Assembly: GCA_023053545.1 (NCBI GenBank)
Contig: JAKZAN010000006.1
Location: 9,332,351 to 9,396,350, forward strand
Origin: Lepidurus packardi
Taxonomy: Eukaryota; Arthropoda; Branchiopoda; Notostraca; Triopsidae
Reading direction: 5' to 3'
Length of the DNA stretch: 64,000 nucleotides
Shown here: piece by piece, positions 31,001-41,760 of the stretch
Position numbering within the stretch: the stretch's first letter is position 1
Layout of the letters: each line of letters opens with the position of its first letter
Notes under the pieces: model-generated
Told to the model about the DNA's origin: nothing
What the model saw: the letters and a program-made list of their open reading frames with translations, nothing else
The model's database searches: none
Position numbers and translations under genes: made by a program

Positions 31001-34000
31001 CCCTTTTTTTTGGACTCATTAAAGTTACATTAAAACTATATTGCGGCACGACAGACAGGAAGCGTGGTGGAAAAGTAACTTGTTGCGTCAAAAAGGGATG
31101 CAGTCTAGCTGTGCGTAACTTATATAAGGGAAGGGAAGCCATAGCCCCCTTAATCAACAACCTGTTGTCGAACCTCTGCTGTCATTGTCATTGGATGTTT
31201 AAAGATGAAGTCTAAAGACGTTTGATGTTTAAAGACGAATTTCGACTGAAAAATTCAAACGAATTCAATCATTCCAAATTTGAATGACAAGAACCAGAAT
31301 TGTTTACTTAATTTATTGTATATTTACACTGAAAAGCATAAAGTCAATTTCAGATTATTTTTAGAAAGATAAAACAAAATATTCGCTCTATAAAAAAAAT
31401 CTGTCTCCCGTATAGCGTAGCATGTTACAACCAACAAGGGGTTAGCAACTCGCTTCAAACTTCTTACACTCTTGACAAGTCCGTTAAGCAGTTTAGGTTG
31501 TAACCTCGTGTTGCAACATACACCAAAGAACCTAGTTACGAACCCTTGACCACAGTACGTAGGTTTGCACAGTAGGATAACAAGGGTATCTTCCAATGTA
31601 AAGGTTTGGGGACCGGCTTACTCGGTCTCAAGAGGTTTTGCGGGGGGCGAATGAACATACGAGAGGGTCTGGATTCACAGACTTACCTATGCCCCGTAAG
31701 GTAGGCATTCCTAATCTACAAGAAAAAGGGTTCGAGAAGAGAACACAACATTCACAAAACGGGAGACTGGAGGCCTTTCTCTCGGGTATTCTAGCAAGTT
31801 TTGGATTGACCTAAGATCCGACCAGCATTGCTCTTTGTAAAACTTTCGTTACCTTTTTTGAACCACACTGGAAGGTTTGAATATGATATTCTGGCTCGTT
31901 ACCTACATCTTGGGACTGAGAAAGTCAGTTCATTACATTTACATTGGAAGATGTAAAGAAACCCTTTTTATCCTACTGTGTAAATCTATGTACCGTGCCC
32001 TTGGCACCCAAGCTACCGGGAGGAGGCGTGTAGTGCGTTGCATGGGTTTATATGATCGCGCATGGCATCCGCGCGTGAAACGGCAAGCAGGCAACTGTAT
32101 TGTCCACACTATTTGCATATGATTTTCTTTTTAAACAAAATCTAAGGTAACATCTGTGGTATGACAGCTTCTAAATTCTCAACTTTTCTTTCTAAAAATG
32201 AAACATTTCAAGGCGGTTTTACTGCGGTCGGTTTATATGCAAAGTTCCACTACGTAGAACTATGTGAAAAATGTAGATAGTTTGTGTGTGTGAGTGTGGA
32301 AAGTTAGGACAAGTCGAAATTGTTTTTAGACATTTTTCTTCATTTAAGTCGAGTTTTTCCAGGTTAAGAGATTTTGTAGAAGCAGGTTAGTGCGGAAGGA
32401 ACAGAAACCGTACAGGATGGAGACTCAAAAATACGTTGAGCAAACGTTCCCAGTTAAAGGGGCTCATTTATAAAGGAGGGTTTCGGAGTGGGTTTTGAGT
32501 TAACCGGTGGTTTCTGGTTACCTGAGGATCGCCTGAACTACAATAATGGTCGTCCAAGAAGAAAAGAAGCAGGGAGAGGAGAGGAGGACAGCAGCAGGTT
32601 GGTAGCGAGGGTGAAAAAGGTTGCTCGTGAAGAGCAGAGACTCGAGAAAGGAAGTCTGAGAAAGGATATCATACCGCGAAAGACAAAAAGAGAAGAATGC
32701 ATTCACCAAAAAGGTCCGTAGTCCCCGGAAACCGTTGCTACCGCCCTGGGCCATGGTGGAAGGGGCCCTTTGCACCTGGGAAGAAAACTTGGGGACGAAG
32801 ATTTAAACCAAGGCAAGTTTTAGCAAAAAAGATTCGATCTTTACGACTTGCACTACAACAAGTATCTTTACCGCACACCAGCTACGCTGTTACCATGTTA
32901 CCAATATTATGGATGGGAATTTTCTTTTCCCAATACCGAGAATAACTTAAAAGTCCAGTGAAAGCAGGGTATTTTTGTTCGTTTGGGCATAATATAGCAG
33001 TAAAACTTTTTTTTTAAGTCCTAGGTCGACTTGCTTTGTTCCGTCTTTTCCTTAATTTCCCCTTGACTTGATTCTGTTGAAAAAGGGTATTCGTGGTCTA
33101 TTAACCATGTAGAAAGGGAAGTATGTCTGGGGTTTTAAGGGAGATGACGTTGTAAGCTAGTTTTGCCATAGTTACTGAGAAATTTAGAACAAGCCAGGTA
33201 AAATAGTTTGGATTTCACAAGTATACGTTGTGGTTTTCGGGTTGTCCTTAATGTAAGAAGTAAGTGGAACGGGATTCAAGCTTAAGAAAGAGAAAATAAG
33301 AATTATTGCGGAATGTTTAGTGCTGACATGTTTTCAAAACTATGATGTGGAAAAGGAAAACCACAACCTCGAATTACTGAAGGAAGAATTTGGTGAATCG
33401 GCTGTAGAATATATTATTTATAAGCTCTATATGAGCTAACAAGGAGGTAAAACAGGGGAAAGCACGTGACTTGACTTTTTCCGGTTTGTAATATTTTGAT
33501 GTGATGTAATGTCGTGAGTTATGCGCTGAAGGGACTGTATACAGGAGAGGTGGATCAAGAAGGGAAAATTTGTCTCGTTGGATGGATTAAAAGGGGCACA
33601 AAATACCCTCTAGGTGGCGAAACTTTTCAGTTGTGATACGGTTAGTTTGCCAATAATTGACAAGGATTATTTTGTTATGAAGCATTTGCACACACATTGT
33701 TGTGCGCATGACTACTCGTCGAGTGAATTTCTTTTTGTAAAGATGGTAACGGAACAAGTAGGGCATAAACCAAACTTGTGTTAATCACATTAGCAACATT
33801 GCAGTACAAATTATATACAAAATTAGTTAAGCAATATAATATGTTTTGGTTTCTTTTTGTATTCGTTAGTTTGTTACAAATTCTTCAAGGCAAAAATTGA
33901 AAATCTAGGAAACAACTTACATTGTAATGCACTAGCTGCATTACTATCAGCGAGTTTTGAAGGATTTTATGACAGTTTATGCGTAAGATGGGGCACACTT

Positions 34001-37000
34001 TGTTCTCGGAAAGCCACGTGGCCTTGAAATAGCATCAAACCGTTGCAACTATGAACCGATTCTGTGTATGTATGTTTAAATGGACTCTTGGTTTGTTTTG
34101 CAGGATTGGCATCCAGCGAGGTTATTATTACTTCAGTGAAACCACTTCGGTTGGGAGATATTTTCCGTGTAGCTTGCAGAGTTCCCGGTAAAATTACGCA
34201 ATGCTTATGGGAAGTAAACGGGAAGTTGATAATACCAAGTGATACGGCTCCTTTAAGACTAGCCCCAAGCAGCTCTGAAAAGGAATGCGGCGTTGAGGTC
34301 AAATTGACAATAAGAAATACTTTCTCCCTTTTATACTAATCGTGTATTGTCTTTTTCGCAATAGGCCGAAGCTACTGAAGATCTGAACGGTTCTTTGATC
34401 TGTAAAGTCTTCACTGAATCTATCAGCGGAATTGCCGAATCGGCCAATACGACGGTTTCCGTCATAAGTAATATATATTTCCCTCTTTTTTTGTCTTGGA
34501 TGCAACTTATAATTGCGTCGTAACTTGTAGGTGTACCTGAAGTAAGTCTACGCCCTGCGTCGGAAAGTTTTTCAGTTACTGCTGGCGAAGATAAGCAAGT
34601 CGTCTGCGTAGTGAACAATGCGCGGCCCGTTCCATCTATTTTGTGGATGATCGGTAAGTGCATAGTCTTTCTGTAATTGTAGATTCCTGAAAGATAGCAT
34701 TTGGAATCTTTTTGCAGGGGATCGTGTAATTGAAAACAAGGATTATACCACCACGTCACAAGTGGGCGCCAATGGAAAGGTGAACCTTAACAGCATTCTG
34801 AAACGAGAGTTTGTAGCCCTGGAGCACAACAAGGAGTTGCAGTGTATGGTTAAAGCCGACTGGCTCCGTCCGGAAGACAATACTGTGGCCCAAACTAAGC
34901 TTGATGTCCAATGTAAATCAGAGATTTTTTCATAGATTTGTTTCCCCTTTTTTTTAAAGGATAAATACTTCATAACGTTGGAACTTAACATGCTGACTTT
35001 CTTTATTTGCAGTCCCGCCGATGCCGCAAAACACCATCACCATCTACGGCCTGGAGGAGAACAAGCAAGGTGAAGTGCGAGTAACAGTTCAGGCTAACCC
35101 CCGTCCCAACCGTGCTGTCTGGATCTTACCTTCCAATCAGCAGTTAGTAGTGGAACCGGAGCTCGGTGAAACAGTTGATAACAATTACCGCGGCCATTCT
35201 GGTGAAGACAACGGCAATGGAACGTACACCTACCGTTTAACCATTGATTCGGTGGCAAAGCAGGATTCCAATCCCGGCATCAAATTCGAAGTGCATAATC
35301 GTGTGGGTGGCCAGGAGCCTCAGCAGTATTTCGTACAGGCTGTCACAAGTCCGCAACCAGAACAAGGTACGACACCGGTTTTAGACTTTGATGTAACCAC
35401 CACAGGCACTACTACAACGCCAACGAAGATTAATTCGGTTGATGACAGTGATGACATTCAACCGTCACAAGGGCCCGGCAGTCCCTCACAATGGCTCTGG
35501 ATATTGGCAGCGGTTATCCCAGCTTGTTTGCTTGTTTGTTTGCTTACCTTAAGAAAACAAGGCATTTTCAAACAATTTGCGTAGTTTTTTGGGATCTGTT
35601 TTGGACCTAATCTGTTTGTTAAACGCCTCAACATGTTCCTTTTTTAAAAAAAGAATCCCATCTCTTGATCTGACAATACTCGACAGCAACACATCCTAAG
35701 TTTGTAGCATCACAAAGATTCAGACCAATGAGTTCCTGTTTTGTTCAGGAAAAATTCAACTCGGCTCTCTTGAAAAGTTTGAAAAGTACAATAAAAGTTG
35801 GCATGTCTTTTTTAAATGTTTTTTGATAAACGATTTCACTTTCGGTTAGCTAGTGTTGTTTCTTTGTTCGTATGCCTTCCAAGCCTGTGATTTTTTTCTC
35901 CCTAAAAATGAAATGATTGCATACAACTGGACTAGTTTGAAAAAAATAGACATTTTAGAAAAGTGCGACAGGACTTCAAAATCGAGAAAATTATACAGGG
36001 ACATCATTTGGAAAGCAACCTTTTCGTTTGCGCGTTTCATAATCTACACTACTCTCATCTTTGAGTTGATTTAGTCACTTATGGGAAGTTTAATAAATTT
36101 TCTCTTGTTTTTTTCCACGTGCTCCCTGGTTCAACCTTACAGAAGGCGGTAAATTGTTCTATTTGATCCTTCTTTAAAACCTTGTTGTGCGAGGCACGTT
36201 TTTTGTGTGTATTATTTCTTCTTAGCGTTTTTTTTTTTTTTTTAATTTTAAAAGGTTAATACGTTGTTTTGTTTATCTTTCAGCTGGACTTAGTGGTGGA
36301 GGCATTACAGGCATTATCATTGCACTCATTGCCCTTGTGGTGGTCGTAGCTGTTGTGCTGTACTCGCGTAATGCAGGGAAACTATGTTTCGCTGGTAAGT
36401 AAACAAATTAAAAGACTTGGAACCCCATTCCTTCGTCTTATTTCTTCATCATACGGATACCAAAAGGTTGAATGTTGCGCGACTTGCTTGTGAAACTGTC
36501 TTAAACGGAGGTGTTGTCACGGAATGTTGACGGGCTTTCTACCCTTTTACATAATCTGTCTTGGCATTACTCATTATTCTGTATTGACAATCCGCTCCTC
36601 TTCGTCAATACTGAAGGGAAAAGGCTTTAATTATTGGGGTGGCGTCTTTGACCTTCGTGCTTGTTTAGAGCCACAAATACTTGAATTGTGTAATCCCAAA
36701 CGTTTATTATTTTGGAGGCGTGGATGTTAAAAGACTTATTTCCTTTTATGGATGTGATGTTACTCTCCCGTCGTCTTATCTATACATTTATATATATCTT
36801 TACATTCATCCAACTTAAAGGTTTATACATTTCTTGCCTAAACTTGTATTAACCTCCAAAGGCTCCTGTAATAGTATTAGCTTTCCATTCAGTAGCTTGG
36901 AGGAGGTAGAAGCAGCTTTACGTAAAAAGCATACAGGTTGTTGCAAAACTTCTTAAACAGTAATGTGGTTAGTAGTACACAAAGGTCATGACAGTTTTTT

Positions 37001-40000
37001 TTTATTTTTGCCTTCACTAACTTCAAATATGAAAAGTAGTTTTTCACCCTGTGTATTTGGAAACTGTCATGTCCTAGACGTTATTTTTGAGTAGTCTGTA
37101 GAAAAGTGTCATTCAAATTAAGTTCATGATTATAAAAGCTATTCTGCTTGCTCTTTCGTGTGCAAAAGCAATGCGTGTTCATACTCATGCAATGCACTCC
37201 GCGCCTCCATGCTTTGGTGTAACAAGCTAAGCTATACGGGAACCTTAAAACATGCTCCATCTCATCGAATTCATCGTTCGTAAATGAACAACAATTGTAA
37301 TACTTGTGACTATTATTTTTGAACCGTTTGCCAGGAAGGCAAGGCCCCTTTCCACTGTCTCTTTCATCTTACAGTCATTGGTTCCATCTCTAATACCTGA
37401 TATGCAAAAGTTTTTTAATTTAATTTCTTGCATTTTGCTTCCGTAGAAACAGTAGTGGCGAGCATGAGATTTACATTGTTGCATTTTGCGCCTTTTTCCG
37501 AATATTTCATTGTTGTCTTGTCAACTGTAACGGTTGACGGTGTCGACTGTTATCAACTATCGAAGGTTAAATTCAGAAACAGTTTTGGCAAACATGTCTG
37601 AACAAGTCTAAGAAATGTTAACATTTTTTAAAAGGTTAAGGGTAAATCTTGACTTGCCTTCCTGTTGCTGTAAGATAGCAAAGACGGTTCTAACCTATTA
37701 TTTCTTTTTGGCTTTTTGTTTGTTGTCATTTCCTTGCCCCCACCTCTCCCATGTCCCGTCATGCGCCTTTCTGGGACGAAAACGTTTGAAAAACAAAAAC
37801 AAGGACGCCGACGGGAACCCATTGTGGGGGCAGATTCCCAAGCTGCCATTGACGTAGAAGCTCCAACTCACAACGGAGATGGAGGAGCCGAAAATTTTGC
37901 GAAAATCTCGTCATCAAACGAACACCTTAACCTCAACTTATCTACTCCTATCAACGGCAACACAGACTTGAAGACGCCAAACATTATGGATGCAGAGAAA
38001 TTATCCGAAAAAGAAAATGGCGTATCAAAAGACAACAAAGATACACCTGTCTAGTGATAATAACGTAGATTTCTTACTTTAGAATGAAAACGCTTTTTTA
38101 AATACGGTCCATACTTTTTCCACAAGTTTTACTTTTATTTTTTCCCAGTCCAAGTATGAAATTCTCCAAGCTTTAGACTGAGGTACAAGTATTCTACAAG
38201 ATTTAGTTGTGATATACGTGTATTCTCAAACTATGGATAGAGGTATACATGTATTGACAAAACTATGGGTAGAGGTTATACATGTAATTGACTCTACATG
38301 AACTATGGATTGAAAGTACATGTATTGTCAATACTGCTGTTGGAGAGTACTTGTATTCTTCAAGGTACGATTAAGTTACACGTATTGAGGGAAGGCTGGC
38401 AACTGGTAGTCGGAACTTAGCCGTTCTTGATGGTAGCTGTGAAGTGTAAGCTTTTATGGACCATTCTTGTAGCGTGATAGGCAATTCGATCAAGAGAAAG
38501 TGTTAAAGGAGTATATCTTTCTGTATTTTATATTTGTCCCTTAAGCCGAACTTGTTTACCGTATACCGTGTGTCCTTAAATGTTGACAAAAGAAAATGTT
38601 GAGACGATTTTTAACACTGGATATTGTCATCGCCCTCTCCCGTTTTTGCAGTTTAGACTACACGAATCTCGTAAATTGTAGAGATTTTGAACTGAATTTT
38701 TGATTGGTTCTTCATTAGGTCAGGCTGAGACAGACATGTGAAAACGATTGACTTGGGTTTTATTCGTAAAGATAACTAAGCTCCTATGGAGTAAGTGTGT
38801 TCCGAAGATCAGTTGTAAACATTAATCTTTTTAATTGGAACAGTTAAATTTCACTCGGTCGTTCTCATTTTTTTGCAGCACATATTCTCTTCATGCTATT
38901 TTTTTATTAGTATCATGGGTATACATATTTGTAGCCGGTTCTATTACAAGTTTGCATGCCTCGTCAACATTCCATTGTCCCCAAGCCTGTTTTTTATTAT
39001 CATTATTATTATTTAAACTTGCAATTTTGGTCAATTTGACTTCCAACTATATCTGCCCGTCATTGGATCTGAATGAACAAAAGTATTTTACCTAAGTGTT
39101 GTAACCATGTTTATTAACGCATGGAGATTCTTTCTTCTTCGTAAGTTCAGTCAAAGCCTTGTGTGTGCGATTTGCAATAAATCAAACACGGATGTTGTAA
39201 AACTGACATTTACTTAGCCCTTTTTTTTTGCTTGTTCGCAAAGCTGGGTTTTGAGTATTAAAATTATCTTATTTTTATTTACGTTTTTACTCTAGGTGCT
39301 GTCAAGCCCGCGGTCACCAGGTAGGCTATGTTATAGCAATTCGCTTATTTTCAAAGGGTAATAGCCACTTGTAAATTCTGTTTTAAAATAGGACGAAATG
39401 GTGGTACGTTTATAGTGGTTTGTTACTTTCAACCGTAGACTCAAGTCATAATTCAGCTAGTACAGCGGGTAACGGGGGTTTGCGATATGTTGTTTACTAT
39501 ATCCGTGTACTTCAGCTTCAGTTTGTTTACGTGATTAAGCATACAAGTATGCGATAACCATGGTAGACAACGTAAGCCATACTTATGCCCCTTTCATTAC
39601 GTCACACACTTCAAAGGTTAATAAGTTCCGTACGACTTTTGAAAAGATTTAATTAATTCGTCGTTCTTATAATAAAAAATCAGTATCAATCAAAACCTAC
39701 CAAATGTATTTCGGTGGCTATTGCACTTCTTGCCTGTGTTTTTGCATTCTTTATGTTGTGTACGCCTTTTTGAGTCAATTGTTTATATTGTTTATGTTTA
39801 TAATTGTCTTTCTAGTGAGGATCCAGAGAAAGGTGAACCTGAACCAGTAGTTGTTAGGGAAACGTCCCAGAAACAAGGCTTTAGTGATCGATTGAGTCAT
39901 ATCTACGAAAACATCGTCCATCGTACGCAGAAGAAGAAAGGCGAGAGGTTAACAGCAACCGAGAGTGAGCTCCAAAGGGTAAGTTTGGATTAAGTAACAT

Positions 40001-40830
40001 TAGACTCTTAAGGCTACCGTACAGCTCAGCTTTATGTGGTACGATAGAGGGATAGTATGGGAAACGCAGAAGCAGTAACAAATCTTTCGCAAGGATGTTT
40101 CCGATTCCCAATGCCAGTATCTATTCGCCACTAAGTGGGCCGTTTAGCTGTCACGCTCTCTCGTATGGAGAGCATGACAGTTTTACTTCTGTTTTTCCCT
40201 TCATTAACTTGAAAAATGCAATTTAAAAAAATCCCTTGTGAAAAATTGCGAACTTGGAAACTACTGTGTATTAGAAGTGTTTCATTGCACTTTTTAAGAA
40301 AAATTCAGTGCAAATCAACGGCTTGATTATAAAGCCTTGCGAGTTCATATACATCCATGCAAAGCAGTACGCTTCCTCGCTGTAGCTTTGGGATAACAAG
40401 CGAAGTTATACGCAAGCCTTAAGGTTAAACTCTTAGACTAAAGACTTGAAGAAAAATCTGGATAATAATTACTGGTGGTTGCTTTTACTAACCCTTGAAC
40501 TTTTCATGCTTCTTCTTCTTCTTGGCAACGCTGTCGCTTGTCTAGCTGGATCCTGAGCCAGCGGAACGGAAGGAAGAGGTCTCTTTTTAACACATAGCAT
40601 TGCTTGAAAGATTTGCGAGCAACTGTCCTAATCTGAATTTTCTTTCTTCTCTGGATCTAACACAGGCGGATGGGGTGGTTTACGCAGAGTTGAATCTCAA
40701 AGAAGCCACAAAACCAGGAATCACACGCATCGAAGAGCCAACCGAGTACGCAGAAATTGTGGGGATAGTGAAGATGAAAGAAAACGATGAGAAAGAGCCA
40801 GAGGACAAGGAATCTTCCAAACCCATATAA
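25097..40830 (+). CDS. Fas3: Fasciclin-3-like adhesion receptor, long form with tyrosine-motif tail
   Basis: Exons: 25097-25145, 34104-34297, 34365-34467, 34531-34653, 34718-34912, 35013-35366, 36284-36394, 39296-39320, 39816-39978, 40666-40830, giving 493 residues with phases agreeing at every joint. The signal peptide is exon 1. Three Ig-like domains follow. The third starts near ITIYGLEENKQGEVRVTVQA, aligning with fly Fas3 AAVYGLYLEHTA..., and the membrane segment IIIALIALVVVVAVVLYSRN is followed by AGKLCFAG (fly TGRWCFGG). Fas3 is a homophilic adhesion molecule of septate junctions and axons. The tail holds YENI (Y415), VVYAEL (Y445) and TEYAEI (Y467). The exon-2 donor (GAGGTCAAA) is weak and is the least certain joint. 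Intron 1 is 9 kb. Two other ends are listed separately. Confidence 0.85.
26404..26797. mobile_element. Short element with about 60-bp terminal inverted repeats
   Basis: The left end AAGAAGGCAACGTACATATT and the right end (complement AAGAAGGCAACCTATATATT) pair for about 62 bp with a few mismatches, through the shared CCCTGCAATAAAA motif. The interior is about 270 bp and non-coding. No target duplication is clear, so the superfamily is unknown. Confidence 0.65.
28542..28730. mobile_element. Pogo-type MITE, about 190 bp
   Basis: Starts CAGTGGACTTTAATTATTTG after a TA, and the right end is its approximate complement (CAAATAAGCGGATTGCGC). The centre contains CGGTCCC like the other pogo-type elements in this window. 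Non-coding. Confidence 0.55.
31403..31440. mobile_element. Left-end fragment of the TTAA MITE family
   Basis: CTCCCGTATAGCGTAGCATG followed by TTACA matches the left terminus of the complete copies with two changes. The rest of the element is missing or replaced by the LTR-like repeat that follows. Confidence 0.4.
31556..31830. repeat. Dispersed LTR-like repeat, copy 2
   Basis: Collinear with 14684-14965 over its whole length, at roughly 75-80 percent identity by eye. See copy 1 for the reasoning that ties the family to the BEL/Pao fossil at 51-52 kb. The divergence suggests an old insertion. Confidence 0.5.
31983..32250. mobile_element. Internal fragment of the TTAA MITE family
   Basis: Shares GCGTTGCATGGGTTTATATGA, the CGGCAAGCAGG block and the ATGACAGCTTCTAA block, in the same order, with copies at 4674, 6981 and 36970. 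Both termini are degenerate (GCTACCGGGAGGAGGCG at left). Confidence 0.4.
35367..35584 (+). CDS. Alternative terminal exon of Fas3: second membrane anchor, almost no tail
   Basis: If the donor at 35367 (AAGGTACGA) is not used, exon 6 reads on in frame for 72 codons: a Thr-rich stalk (TTTGTTTTPTK), an acidic stretch, then WLWILAAVIPACLLVCLLTL followed by RKQGIFKQFA and stop. This is a second transmembrane segment with a tail of about ten residues, giving a 411-residue protein. AATAAA at 35790 gives it its own polyadenylation signal. The coding character (balanced codons, stop after basic residues) makes it unlikely to be intron. Loss of the signalling tail would make an adhesion-only or decoy form. 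Confidence 0.7.
35790..35795 (+). terminator. Polyadenylation signal for the short Fas3 form
   Basis: AATAAA 206 bp after the alternative stop codon at 35584, inside what is intron for the longer forms. It supports a real early 3' end. Confidence 0.6.
36970..37244. mobile_element. TTAA MITE family copy lacking its left end
   Basis: The right end GTAACAAGCTAAGCTATACGGGAACC is followed by TTAA (37245-37248). The interior shares the GCCTTCACTAACTT and CATGACAG blocks with the copy at 40012. The left terminus is not found, so the copy is truncated or rearranged. It lies in the Fas3 intron after the membrane exon. Confidence 0.55.
37804..38054 (+). CDS. Alternative terminal exon of Fas3: Ser/Asn-rich cytoplasmic tail
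   Basis: An acceptor (AAACAAG) at 37803 joins the membrane exon ending at 36394 in phase, so that LCFAG is followed by RRREPIVGADSQAAIDVEA and a hydrophilic tail rich in N, S, E and K ending KDNKDTPV, for a 459-residue protein. It contains no tyrosine motif. The acceptor is weak because the pyrimidine tract is some 40 bases back, so this joint needs transcript support. The basic start right after the membrane segment fits a cytoplasmic tail. AATAAA at 39176 could end this transcript. Confidence 0.6.
39176..39181 (+). terminator. Candidate polyadenylation signal for the Ser/Asn-tail Fas3 form
   Basis: AATAAA about 1.1 kb after the stop at 38054 and just before the next Fas3 exon (39296). It is in the right place to end the middle isoform. 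Confidence 0.35.
40012..40418. mobile_element. TTAA-flanked MITE, complete copy in a Fas3 intron
   Basis: Begins GGCTACCGTACAGCTCAGCT and ends AAGCGAAGTTATACGCAAGCC, with TTAA directly outside both ends (40008-40011, 40419-40422). It is 407 bp and non-coding, almost the same length as the copy in KMO intron 5. Confidence 0.75.
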
Positions 40831-41545
40831 GGGTTTATATCCTATTAGCGATATTTTTGGATTGGTCTTCCCATGTATTTAAGTATTTGCGCTTTCTGGG
40901 GATGGGAAAAGCAAATGTGGCGTCGTGTTTGGATGATTGATCTCAACTGTTTTGTGGGAATCAACCTTAGGAGCAAAGAAGGAAAAACAAGAAAAATAAC
41001 ATGCTGTCGCACCTATATCCCAGTTTTCCACACCTGTTCTTCATACTCGTAAAGTAAAACCTCTAAAGTTAAGTAATTTAAAGGCAGCTTAGTAATGTGA
41101 CGAAATTTCACTTCCTTGCTGAACAAAGATCATCAAATACGACAGCTAATGTTAACAGAAAATTCAGAAACTTTTTATGCTCTTAATGTATAATTGCTTG
41201 CATGTTTTCAGCACCGTTTTTTTAGGGATCAACAGACTAAGGAAAAAATCTAATAATAATTACAGCAAAATCATGTCAGCGAAAACTTGGCACTGGAAGA
41301 AAAAGCTAAAAAGAGTATTGGCTTTTCCTGTTGACTTCATATGACGTGATGTTTCCTATAACCAAGTCTTCTGCTCGTGATTGTTTGCTTCCGCTCTTAA
41401 AAACAACGCTTATTCAATAGAATAAGTAAAAACTCACTGACCAATTTTTGGGTAGGCCGAGGAGGAAGTAATGTGTTTCCAGTGTTCTTATACGTGTATA
41501 TGTGTCCTTTTTATGCTATAGACATGTATCGTGCTTTTAAGCCTC

Positions 41546-41551
41546 AATAAA
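41546..41551 (+). terminator. Polyadenylation signal for the long Fas3 form
   Basis: AATAAA 716 bp after the stop codon at 40830, followed by a GT-rich stretch (AAAGGTTGTGC). It is the first canonical hexamer after this stop. Confidence 0.5.
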
Positions 41552-41611
41552 TGGGAATTTTGTAAAAGGTTGTGCATATTTAAGCTGTATGTATTTGCTA
41601 GAAAAATTATA

Positions 41612-41760
41612 CAGTCGAACCCATTTAATTACAACTCGGATAACGACAAGACCCGACTAACTACAAGGTAGTCTCAAGTCCCGTTTCATTCCCATTTAAC
41701 ACAATACGACTAACCTCGGATTACTCCAATTCGGTAAATGACACAGCTCGGACACAGCAA
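41612..41760. mobile_element. Pogo-type MITE remnant
   Basis: CAGTCGAACCCATTTAATTA follows a TA. Internal AACTCGGATAACGAC and CTAACCTCGGATTACTCC are near-complementary halves around an AAGTCCCGTTT centre, the usual plan of these short elements. The right terminus is decayed. Confidence 0.45.

Larger units (their letters stand above)
25146..34103. other. Long first intron of the fasciclin-3-like gene
   Basis: Nine kilobases with no convincing nested gene. It contains a diverged duplication (25406-25530 and 25616-25740), a TIR element (26404-26797), a pogo-type MITE (28542-28730), GA and TAA microsatellites (about 28038 and 26083), a run of about 17 C at 30988, an LTR-like repeat (31556-31830) and TTAA-MITE fragments (31403-31440, 31983-32250). 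First introns of adhesion genes often carry enhancers, but none can be recognised here. Confidence 0.6.

Noticed and set aside
30934-31215. 93-codon frame across a run of cytosines in Fas3 intron 1
   Set aside because: The frame is held open by a C17/T9 homopolymer and has no protein-like features.
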